Positions 6,752 to 13,200 of a stretch of 34,548 bases of DNA are shown here, in pieces. Below the pieces are notes generated by a model. The model saw only the letters and a program-made list of their open reading frames with translations, did no database searches and was not told the origin of the DNA. Position numbers and translations under genes: made by a program. Origin of the DNA: Patescibacteria group bacterium (GTDB lineage: Bacteria > Patescibacteriota > Patescibacteriia > UBA9570 > JAHJKD01); NCBI GenBank assembly GCA_018822435.1, contig JAHJKD010000014.1, positions 1 through 34,548 on the forward strand. The letters run 5' to 3'. The stretch's first letter is position 1, and each line of letters begins with the position of its first letter.

Positions 6752-8374
6752 ATGGGGAAAAAATCCTGCCAACAATGCAATAAATCATTTGTCATTACAG
6801 ACAATGATTTTGAATTCTATAAAAAAATAGACGTGCCCGGCCCTACTTTATGTCCAGACTGCCGCCAACAACGAAGACTTTCCCATCGAACACGTAATTT
6901 TCATTTACGCGACTGTGATCTTTGTGGTAAGAAAACCATGTCTATGTATGCCCCAGAAATAAAGGGCAATAAATTTTTTTGTAATGAATGTTTTCAATCT
7001 GATAAATGGGACGCTTTAAATTATGGTCGTGATTTTGATTTTAGCCGGCCATTTTTTGAACAGTTCAATGAACTTTATAAGGAAGCGCCTAAGCATATTT
7101 CCAATACGATCCGCTCGGAAAATTCCGAATACATCATCAACGCCCATAAGTGCAAAAACTGCTATATGCTGGATGAAGTTGATTACGGGGAGAATTGCTT
7201 TTACGGCTACTGCCTGCAGTATTGCAGGGATTGCGTGGATTGCATTTATATAAACAAGTGCGAAATAGGATACGAATTAGTTAAATGCGAAAATTGCTAT
7301 AATACTTTTTTTGCATTCAATTCCCATAATTGTACCGACTGCACTTTCATGGCTAATTGCCGCGGCTGCACTGACTGTCTTTTTTGCACGAACCTGCGCA
7401 ATGCCAAGGAGCATCTCTTCAATAAGCCGGCCAGCAAAGACGAGATAAAAAAAGCACGGGAAAAATATTTTACAGGCAAATATGAAGATCTGCAAAAAGG
7501 AATCCAAGAATATCAGAATATGCTGAAAAAGATGATCGTGCCCCACCTGATCGGCGCCAAGAATGAAATTTCAACTGGAAATTATTTAGTTAATACAAAA
7601 AATTGTCTGGATAGTTATGGAATAGATAATTCAGAGAATTGCCGCTTTTGCACGGATATTCATTTTTCCAAGGATTGCTACGACATTCACATATATGTTT
7701 CTGAATTTTCCTACGAATGCCTTCATGCCGGGCCCGAGGGCTATCATCAGGTTGGCGCGCATTTATGCTGGTATGGGTCGGATATTTTTTATTGCGATGA
7801 ATGCCATAACTGCCAGGACTGCCTGGGTTGTGCCAGCCTAAAAAAGAAGAAGCATTGCATTTTTAACAAGCAATATGAAAAAGGGGAGTATGAGAAATTA
7901 CGCGATAAAATCATTGCTCATATGAAAGAGACCGGAGAGTGGGGAGAATATTTTCCCGCTAAATATTCACCACATAGTTATGATCAGACATATGCCCAGG
8001 AATTTTATCCCTTGAAAAAAGATGAGGCCGTCTTCCGGGGATTTAATTGGCTAGACCATAAGGAAAAGGAATTCCAGCCTGATCAAAAAGTATTAATATG
8101 CGAACAATCAGGAAAAAATTTCATAGCTACCAAAGCCGAACAAGATTTTTATAAAAAATATAGTTTGCCATGGCCGCGCATCGCTCCGGAAGTGAGAATC
8201 TCCAATAAATTCAAGCAGACCGGCCACCGCCGCCTCTGGCAGCGTCAATGCACGTGCACCCAGCCCGACCACGACCACCCAGGCAGATGCCCAAATGAAT
8301 TCGAAACGACTTATTCACCAGAAAGGAAGGAGTTAGTTTATTGCGAAAGTTGTTATAACAAAGAAATTTATTAG
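6752..8374 (+). CDS. Cysteine-rich paralog with a degenerate third zinc ribbon (540 aa)
   Basis: Zinc ribbons 1 (CQQC...CPDC) and 2 (CDLC...FFCNEC) are intact. The two repeat blocks are among the most regular in the family (KCKNCYM, NCTDCTF, NCRGCTDCLFC, NCQDCLGC) and favour a beta-helix with a cysteine ladder. The third ribbon is broken: around residue 450 it reads CEQSGKN and the distal pair is replaced by RIAPEVR, so only one ligand remains. The replacement resembles that in ribbon 2 of the preceding copy (CxxSGK plus a proline), as if the same change was tolerated twice. The terminal module (QCTCTQPDHDHPGRC...YCESCYNKEIY) is intact. It ends in TAG, five bases before the third tRNA-like element. 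Confidence 0.9.
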   Translation: MGKKSCQQCNKSFVITDNDFEFYKKIDVPGPTLCPDCRQQRRLSHRTRNFHLRDCDLCGKKTMSMYAPEIKGNKFFCNECFQSDKWDALNYGRDFDFSRPFFEQFNELYKEAPKHISNTIRSENSEYIINAHKCKNCYMLDEVDYGENCFYGYCLQYCRDCVDCIYINKCEIGYELVKCENCYNTFFAFNSHNCTDCTFMANCRGCTDCLFCTNLRNAKEHLFNKPASKDEIKKAREKYFTGKYEDLQKGIQEYQNMLKKMIVPHLIGAKNEISTGNYLVNTKNCLDSYGIDNSENCRFCTDIHFSKDCYDIHIYVSEFSYECLHAGPEGYHQVGAHLCWYGSDIFYCDECHNCQDCLGCASLKKKKHCIFNKQYEKGEYEKLRDKIIAHMKETGEWGEYFPAKYSPHSYDQTYAQEFYPLKKDEAVFRGFNWLDHKEKEFQPDQKVLICEQSGKNFIATKAEQDFYKKYSLPWPRIAPEVRISNKFKQTGHRRLWQRQCTCTQPDHDHPGRCPNEFETTYSPERKELVYCESCYNKEIY

Positions 8375-8379
8375 ATTTT

Positions 8380-8489
8380 TATATCTCAAAGGATGGAGCG
8401 AGGGGGAATCGAACCCCGGCGTTTAGGGTGATAATCCTAACGGTAGAACCATCTGCACTCGCCCCTCGCCGGCCATCCTTAAAGATATA
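8380..8489 (-). ncRNA. tRNA-like RNA, copy 3 (core 8394-8465)
   Basis: The acceptor is GGGGCGA/TCGCTCC, fully paired with one wobble. The D arm is GCAG-ATGGTT-CTAC with one mismatch. The anticodon stem is TTAGG/CCTAA with 8-base loop ATTATCAC, then ACGC and a T arm GGGG-TTCGATT-CCCC. The seventh acceptor pair is A-U here and G-U in the other copies. The outer stem is 8380-8394 with 8475-8489 and the 5' bulge is again 9 bases (GGCCGGCGA). No CCA follows discriminator A. Confidence 0.75.
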
Positions 8490-8506
8490 AAATATAAAAG
8501 AGAATA

Positions 8507-8533
8507 AACAAAAAGCGCCCCAAATGGGACGCC
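8507..8533 (-). terminator. Terminator between leader RNA 3 and tRNA-like copy 3
   Basis: On the - strand a 7-bp stem (8526-8532 with 8515-8521) with one U-G wobble and a 4-base loop is followed by TTTTTG. Confidence 0.8.
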
Positions 8534-8573
8534 GAGATACAGATGGTTCTGAGTAATCGCTAGGATTATCACC
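8507..8573 (-). ncRNA. Leader RNA 3, complementary to tRNA-like copy 3
   Basis: Starts at about 8573 with GGTGATAATCCTA and includes AGAACCATCTG near 8540-8551. These pair with the anticodon loop and stem and with the D arm of copy 3; only the middle of the segment differs. A terminator on the - strand (GCGTCCC-ATTT-GGGGCGC then TTTTTG, 8510-8532) closes the predicted RNA of about 65 bases. Confidence 0.6.
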
Positions 8574-8580
8574 TAATACT

Positions 8581-8609
8581 AATATATATCTTTTCTTGGT
8601 TTGAGTCAA
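8581..8609 (-). promoter_or_regulatory. Promoter for ncRNA copy 3
   Basis: On the - strand, TTGACT (8609-8604), 17-base spacer and TATATT (8586-8581), followed after 7-8 bases by GGTGATAATCC. Confidence 0.82.
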
Positions 8610-8630
8610 GAAAAGACAAAAATCCACAAA

Positions 8631-8667
8631 AAATCAGCCTATTTTCGGTTAAAAGGCTGTTTTTTGT
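8631..8667 (+). terminator. Terminator closing the first paralog array
   Basis: CAGCCT (8635-8640) pairs with AGGCTG (8654-8659), followed by six T residues. It is the first convincing + strand terminator after the 2964 gene, supporting read-through across the three copies in between. Confidence 0.75.
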
Positions 8668-8678
8668 TGTTTTTCCTC

Positions 8679-8707
8679 TTGACAAAATAACCAATAGTTA
8701 TTATGGT
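8679..8707 (+). promoter_or_regulatory. Promoter for the small GC-rich gene at 8796
   Basis: TTGACA (8679-8684), 17-base spacer and TATGGT (8702-8707). The predicted start at about 8714 gives a leader of about 82 bases. Confidence 0.8.
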
Positions 8708-8724
8708 TATACGTCGACGCCAAT

Positions 8725-8747
8725 GGGGCAAAGCCCCCGAAAGGGGG
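8725..8747 (+). promoter_or_regulatory. Competing hairpins in the leader of the 8796 gene
   Basis: GGGGC (8725-8729) can pair with GCCCC (8733-8737) across an AAA loop, or CCCCC (8734-8738) can pair with GGGGG (8743-8747) across a GAAA tetraloop. The two stems share bases and exclude each other. No known riboswitch was recognised. An SD (GGAGG, 8783-8787) follows. Confidence 0.5.
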
Positions 8748-8795
8748 TCAGGAATTGTATTCACAAGATTTTTACAGATACTGGAGGGAAACCAC

Positions 8796-9206
8796 ATGAG
8801 TTCGCTTGTGATTCTGCGACAAGAGGAGAGAGTGGTTACCCCCAGGGGACCACGCAAGAAGGAGCGAGCCGTGACAAAGCTCGAGGATGCCCGAAGCCCG
8901 ATTTTCCGGGTGCTCAGCTGGTATGTGTTCGGAAACGACATCTGTCGTCTCCAGCTGATCCTGACCGATCGCGCCATGGAGAAGGTGAAGATTTCCGGCC
9001 TGCAGCGGATTTTTCGGAATCCACATCTGACGGTCGGACCCTATGTCTTCACCGACGAGGACATGAGGATCATCCCCGATGAGAACGTGCTTTCGTTGCA
9101 CGTCACTCTGACTCGGGAAGAACTCGAGAACATCACGCAACCGCTCCGTCTCACCCTGCGCTGGGAAGGCTTTGGTGAGCGCAAGCTCAACCATGATCCC
9201 AGCTAA
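8796..9206 (+). CDS. GC-rich hypothetical protein (136 aa)
   Basis: The ATG at 8796 is chosen over longer upstream frames because GGAGG lies 8 bases before it and a promoter at 8679 places the upstream region in an untranslated leader. The product has a basic N terminus (VTPRGPRKKERAV) and then a mixed alpha/beta-looking region (LSWYVFGNDICRLQLIL, VGPYVFTDEDM, LTREELENITQPL), without signal peptide, membrane span or zinc pairs. Composition is clearly more GC-rich than the surrounding genes. A highly structured trailer follows. The family is not recognised. Promoter, SD and coding-like composition make it a credible gene, possibly horizontally acquired. Confidence 0.7.
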   Translation: MSSLVILRQEERVVTPRGPRKKERAVTKLEDARSPIFRVLSWYVFGNDICRLQLILTDRAMEKVKISGLQRIFRNPHLTVGPYVFTDEDMRIIPDENVLSLHVTLTREELENITQPLRLTLRWEGFGERKLNHDPS

Positions 9207-9221
9207 ACTGGGGAGTGACTT

Positions 9222-9294
9222 TCAGGGGTAGGAGCACAGCTTCGGCTGTCCTCCAGGCATTTATTTGCTTTTAGCATTACGCTATTACCCCTGA
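9222..9294 (+). ncRNA. Structured 3' element with UUCG tetraloop
   Basis: A 9-bp outer stem (TCAGGGGTA 9222-9230 with TACCCCTGA 9286-9294) encloses a long hairpin GGAG-C-ACAGC-TTCG-GCTGT-C-CTCC (9231-9254) and an AT-rich arm containing GCTTTTAGC. No T-run follows, so it is not a standard terminator; it may stabilise or process the mRNA 3' end, or be an independent RNA. The strand is assumed from the gene upstream. Confidence 0.45.
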
Positions 9295-9314
9295 GCCTCC
9301 TTATGAATAGACAT

Positions 9315-9343
9315 TTTCAATATTTGCCAACATTTGGTAAAAT
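9315..9343 (+). promoter_or_regulatory. Possible promoter of the kinase gene
   Basis: TTTCAA (9315-9320), 17-base spacer and TAAAAT (9338-9343), about 30 bases before the ATG. Both boxes are imperfect. Confidence 0.45.
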
Positions 9344-9372
9344 AAAACCATTAAACAAATAACTTTAAGTTT

Positions 9373-11106
9373 ATGGTTCAACCCCTAGAAAAATCAAAAG
9401 CTGCTCCTAAACAGGAAAAGCTTAAGGAGTCTCCTGAAGATGTGGCTGATGTTTCTGAATTTCTTGAAGAAGATGAACCCAGCGTAAAAACTGATTCCCA
9501 ATTATCCCGGGCAGACATGGAAGCTGCCGGTCTTCTGGCAGTTAAAAAAACAGATGACGAGGCCAAAACCACTCAAGATATTGAGGATTCAATCAAAACT
9601 TTGACTATGCATATTGAAGAGGGCGAATTATCACCGGATGATCTGGTTGATATTACTGACCGGATCCAGAAGCTTGAACATTCTGCCATAAAAGCGAAAC
9701 ATGAAGCCAGGCTTGAAAAAGCCGAAAAAAGCGGATCTGCATTACGGGCATATTTGGCTGATTTAAGCGATCGTGCCATAGTCAGAGAATCGAATCAACC
9801 GGCCAAATTGGTCCCCGGAAAAAGAATATCAATCGGCGATGACCTCATTACTGTTAAGCAAGAATTAGGTTCAGGTGCATTTGGTTCCGTTTTTGAAGTA
9901 ATTGATTCTCTGGGAGAGACTAAAGCTGTAAAATTAACTACTGACGTCCTTGTGACTGATAAAAAACCTAACACCGCGGAGCTTGATTACCGTATTAGAG
10001 AAGGGTTGATCGGCCGGATAATGGCTGAAGGTGAAATCGTCAATAAAACAGAACAAGCCATGGTTAAATCCGGGGTCGAAGTAGCTATTGCCAAATTAAA
10101 ACCGGAATTAAAGCGAAAAAAAATAAAAGACGACCTGGACCGTATTTCAGAAGAATTATTGGTCGCCGAAGACACCGAACAATTCCAGGAAATTCTTAAC
10201 CAAAATAGAAATGATTATCCTCCTTATTTAGTTAAAGATTATTTTCGGGCCACCATTGGAAAAACCAGAAAAGTCCATTCTATTCCCAGGCCCTTTGGTG
10301 ACCAATTAGTTGAGTCAATGGACAAAAATGGAAACAAACGAATCCAGATGGCTCTTTTAATGCAAAATATCGCTGCTGAAAATAAAAATCGTCAAGAAGA
10401 TGAGCAAATAGATGATTTTCACAACCTTGAGACAGAACTATCAGAAGAAGATAAAGCCAAAGTCGGAATGGGAACAATTTTTGCCATTCGTAAAATTCAT
10501 CAAAGGGGGATTGCCATGCGGGACATCAAGCCGGCTAATATCATGGTCGACCCCCTAGCCCCGGGCAACGTTAAAGTGTTTGATTTTGGTTTAAGCGCTT
10601 CAGAATATGATAAATCAATGATCACTGAGGGAGGGATTGTGGGTACACCAACATTTATGGCACCTGAAGCTGCGGCCGGAGAGACAAAGAACTTAAAGGC
10701 TCAAGACATATACTCACTTGGAATGACTTTGTATGAAGGATTCCACGGACGGGAAGGATTATATTTAGGCATGGATAGAAAAAAACCAAAAGAAAGGCCT
10801 TTAGCAATTGTATCTTATATAGTTAATAAGGGGACTCCTTTTGAAAATATAAATTTTTTAGATAATAAAATTAAAGATACAACCGAACCCTTTAAACGTG
10901 AATTACTTGGGCTTATAAAAGAAATGACTGAAGAGCGACCGGAAAGCAGGCCTGATATTGATCAAGTAGCTAAAAAATATCACGAAATATATTCAAAATA
11001 TCAGGGTGATAAAGACGTTGAAGAAATACCTCTTGATTTAAATGGGGATGAAGATGAGATAGAATTGGATCCAGAAAAAACGATTGCTAAACCAAGAGTC
11101 GCCTAA
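9373..11106 (+). CDS. Serine/threonine protein kinase (577 aa)
   Basis: Hanks-type kinase. The Gly-rich loop GSGAFGSVFEV starts near residue 166, followed by the AVK lysine, the catalytic loop RDIKPANIMV near residue 383, the Mg-binding DFG at residue 404, and the activation segment GTPTFMAPEAA. The catalytic loop has MRD in place of the usual HRD. About 150 N-terminal residues are charged and probably helical or disordered (many Glu, Lys, Asp), and the C terminus is acidic. There is no transmembrane helix or PASTA domain, so it is predicted cytosolic, unlike many bacterial PknB kinases. An insertion of roughly 100 residues lies between the Lys and the catalytic loop. Substrates are unknown. 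It is monocistronic, with its own terminator directly downstream. Confidence 0.92.
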   Translation: MVQPLEKSKAAPKQEKLKESPEDVADVSEFLEEDEPSVKTDSQLSRADMEAAGLLAVKKTDDEAKTTQDIEDSIKTLTMHIEEGELSPDDLVDITDRIQKLEHSAIKAKHEARLEKAEKSGSALRAYLADLSDRAIVRESNQPAKLVPGKRISIGDDLITVKQELGSGAFGSVFEVIDSLGETKAVKLTTDVLVTDKKPNTAELDYRIREGLIGRIMAEGEIVNKTEQAMVKSGVEVAIAKLKPELKRKKIKDDLDRISEELLVAEDTEQFQEILNQNRNDYPPYLVKDYFRATIGKTRKVHSIPRPFGDQLVESMDKNGNKRIQMALLMQNIAAENKNRQEDEQIDDFHNLETELSEEDKAKVGMGTIFAIRKIHQRGIAMRDIKPANIMVDPLAPGNVKVFDFGLSASEYDKSMITEGGIVGTPTFMAPEAAAGETKNLKAQDIYSLGMTLYEGFHGREGLYLGMDRKKPKERPLAIVSYIVNKGTPFENINFLDNKIKDTTEPFKRELLGLIKEMTEERPESRPDIDQVAKKYHEIYSKYQGDKDVEEIPLDLNGDEDEIELDPEKTIAKPRVA

Positions 11107-11110
11107 TATA

Positions 11111-11139
11111 AAAAGCCCCGCCAATGAGCGGGGTTTTTT
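11111..11139 (+). terminator. Terminator of the kinase gene
   Basis: CCCCGC/GCGGGG stem (11116-11121 with 11128-11133), 6-base loop and six T residues. Confidence 0.9.
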
Positions 11140-11164
11140 AATAATTCTTTAGTTTCAATTCATA

Positions 11165-11173
11165 TGTTATAAT
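11165..11173 (+). promoter_or_regulatory. Extended -10 promoter for the secreted protein at 11202
   Basis: TGTTATAAT: a perfect TATAAT (11168-11173) with the TGn extension. No good -35 is present; the predicted leader is about 22 bases. Confidence 0.65.
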
Positions 11174-11201
11174 ATAGATAGCATATTTTTAAATTCTTCA
11201 T

Positions 11202-13055
11202 ATGAAAAAACTAATATTTATTAGTGCCTTATTTCTTGGTCTAGCCGCTTTGCCAACAGGAGCCTTTGCCGCTGATTTTTACATTGATTTTGACAACGGC
11301 GACAACAACAACAATTGCGCCACTACATCTACGCCTTGTGAAACCTTTGATGCCGCCGCTTTAGGTGGTTCTATTGCTCCGGGTGACACTATCTATGCAA
11401 CTGGTACTTACGACCTTACAACCGCGTCAGGAGCCGGTATCAGATATAATATTGACGGGGCAGATAATAACCCCATTACAATCACAGCGTGGCCAGGCGT
11501 GTCTATGCCCATTATTGACGGTACTGACCTTACAACCGCTTATTCCCTCTGGATTGATGCTGATTATGTGACCTGGGACGGATTTACGGTTGTAGGTGTA
11601 GAAACTGCTGATAATGATGTGGCGGTTTTTGTCGATGGCCAGGAAGAGATAACTGTTTCTAATAACATTATTTATGGCCCAAGCGCCGGTGTTTTTGATA
11701 CTTATGGCGTAAATGCCCAAAACACAACTGGATTCATGCTTCTCAATAACACCATTTACAATGTCTATGATAATCAGGTCTGGATTGATGACGGTCACAT
11801 AATAATTGACGGTAATAAATTTTATGACGTGGTGGGCAATAATTTCAGAGGACTTGCCTTAGACTCTATTTCTGAAATAACAGTCACAAACAATTTCTTT
11901 TATGATTTTGATTCAAATGGCGAAGGGTTGAGATGTGATGATATTTCCGGGTCTGAAATTATTAATAACACTTTTTATAACAATGATGAGAATGTCCAAT
12001 TTTACGGTACCCTTGGAACAGATCATGAATTTAAAAATAATCTTCTCATAGGAACAAATACTACTCAATACGGAATAATGGACCGGACAGCCGCGGTTCA
12101 ATATTTCAATCGGGTTGAATCAGATTATAATTTATTCTATATGGGCGCATCAGATGTTACGGCTGCCCGAACATTTCCTACTCTCAATACATATCCAACC
12201 TTAGCAAACTGGCAGGCATCCGGTTATGGCCAGGATGAAAATTCATTAGACAATGATCCTAAGATTGCCGGCTCTGGAGATTTACACCTGACAAATGAAT
12301 CACCCGCGGTTGATGCCGGTGATAATGTTTCCGCTGAGTCAACTTATCTGAATCAGGACATCGACAAAGAACCCCGCCCATACGGACCTGCCTATGACAT
12401 TGGCGCTGATGAAAGACCGGTTCTGGCTGTGGTCCCGCATACATTGAGCTGGGATCCGCTAGTTCTTAAAATGACCTTAGATTGGATGCAAGAAGTTGAT
12501 TATGCAGTCACAAATTTCAATGTTAAATTCGGCACTGATTCAAATCTTGCCGGAGCTGATGTTTATTTAGCCGATAATAGCGGTGAATATTTAAAAGAAG
12601 GCCTAAAAGCGGCCAAAGTATATTACTATGCTGTCCAAGGCCAATATGAAACAGGCTACCAAACATATTATTCTGCCTGGTCCGGCATAAAAAAAGTTGT
12701 CACCAAACCTGTTAAGGTAAAAGATTTATGGAAGATAAATAAATATGAGAATGAGAAACGGGTAAAGATCAGATGGAAAATGCAGAAGCGGGCCACTAAA
12801 TATCGGATCAAATTATATAAATATAAAAAATCCACCCAGACCTATCGCTATTTTCGCACTATTGTCAGAACCAAAGCAGAAACTCACTACAAGAAGAATG
12901 GCAAGCTATATAAGAACGGTGCTGCAAAGACCATAATTAAAAATCTAAAACCAGGTAAATACAAATTTAAAGTCAGAGCCGCCCGCATAGTAGATGACGT
13001 AAATTACAAAGGAAAGTATAGCCCCAAGACTAGATTCCAGCATTTTCCAGAATAA
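11202..13055 (+). CDS. Secreted parallel beta-helix protein with C-terminal Fn3-like region (617 aa)
   Basis: A signal peptide (KK, hydrophobic core LIFISALFLGLAALP, cleavage near AFA-AD around residue 24) predicts export. The mature N terminus (FYIDFDNGDNNNNC) and serial coils with phrases such as VSNNIIYGP, LLNNTIYN and VTNNFFYDF are typical of right-handed parallel beta-helix repeats. The segment DIDKEPRPYGPAYDIGADE is the motif that often ends such helices in surface proteins ('choice-of-anchor Q'-type). The last 200 residues look like two fibronectin III-like sandwiches with a strongly Lys/Arg/Tyr-rich composition, perhaps binding cell wall or anionic polymer. Carbohydrate binding or cleavage is possible but no catalytic residues are identified. 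A related protein lies at 16650. It starts without an SD. Confidence 0.85.
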   Translation: MKKLIFISALFLGLAALPTGAFAADFYIDFDNGDNNNNCATTSTPCETFDAAALGGSIAPGDTIYATGTYDLTTASGAGIRYNIDGADNNPITITAWPGVSMPIIDGTDLTTAYSLWIDADYVTWDGFTVVGVETADNDVAVFVDGQEEITVSNNIIYGPSAGVFDTYGVNAQNTTGFMLLNNTIYNVYDNQVWIDDGHIIIDGNKFYDVVGNNFRGLALDSISEITVTNNFFYDFDSNGEGLRCDDISGSEIINNTFYNNDENVQFYGTLGTDHEFKNNLLIGTNTTQYGIMDRTAAVQYFNRVESDYNLFYMGASDVTAARTFPTLNTYPTLANWQASGYGQDENSLDNDPKIAGSGDLHLTNESPAVDAGDNVSAESTYLNQDIDKEPRPYGPAYDIGADERPVLAVVPHTLSWDPLVLKMTLDWMQEVDYAVTNFNVKFGTDSNLAGADVYLADNSGEYLKEGLKAAKVYYYAVQGQYETGYQTYYSAWSGIKKVVTKPVKVKDLWKINKYENEKRVKIRWKMQKRATKYRIKLYKYKKSTQTYRYFRTIVRTKAETHYKKNGKLYKNGAAKTIIKNLKPGKYKFKVRAARIVDDVNYKGKYSPKTRFQHFPE

Positions 13056-13080
13056 AAAACTGTGAATAAATAAAATAAAG

Positions 13081-13114
13081 TAAAGGGCATGTTTACATCG
13101 CCCTTTATTTTTTT
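13081..13114 (+). terminator. Terminator of the beta-helix gene
   Basis: TAAAGGGC (13081-13088) pairs with GCCCTTTA (13100-13107), followed by seven T residues. Confidence 0.88.
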
Positions 13115-13165
13115 ACTTATCATTAGCCAAGGATTCAGTTGCCTGGGAAAAACGTAAAAAAGAAT

Positions 13166-13194
13166 TTGACTAAAAGTATGGAAATTTATAGGCT
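13166..13194 (+). promoter_or_regulatory. Possible leaderless promoter of the paralog at 13201
   Basis: TTGACT (13166-13171), 17-base spacer and weak -10 TAGGCT (13189-13194). The seventh base after the -10 is the A of the ATG, so a leaderless mRNA is predicted. Confidence 0.5.
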
Positions 13195-13200
13195 GAATTC

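Noticed and set aside
4652-8609. The opposite-strand elements as tmRNA (including permuted tmRNA)
   Set aside because: The GGGGCGG...GGATGGTTCCGACG start and the T arm resemble tmRNA ends, but only about 70 bases separate the acceptor halves, there is no tag reading frame or pseudoknot region, the halves are in normal order, and there are three copies.
4652-8609. The elements as integron attC sites or transposon ends
   Set aside because: No integrase or transposase is in the window, the attC core sites are absent, and the promoter, terminator and strand-specific wobble pairs fit an expressed RNA better.
8714-8795. A c-di-GMP riboswitch in the 8796 leader
   Set aside because: GGGGCAAAGCC and a GAAA loop are reminiscent of it, but the three-helix arrangement and conserved core are not present.
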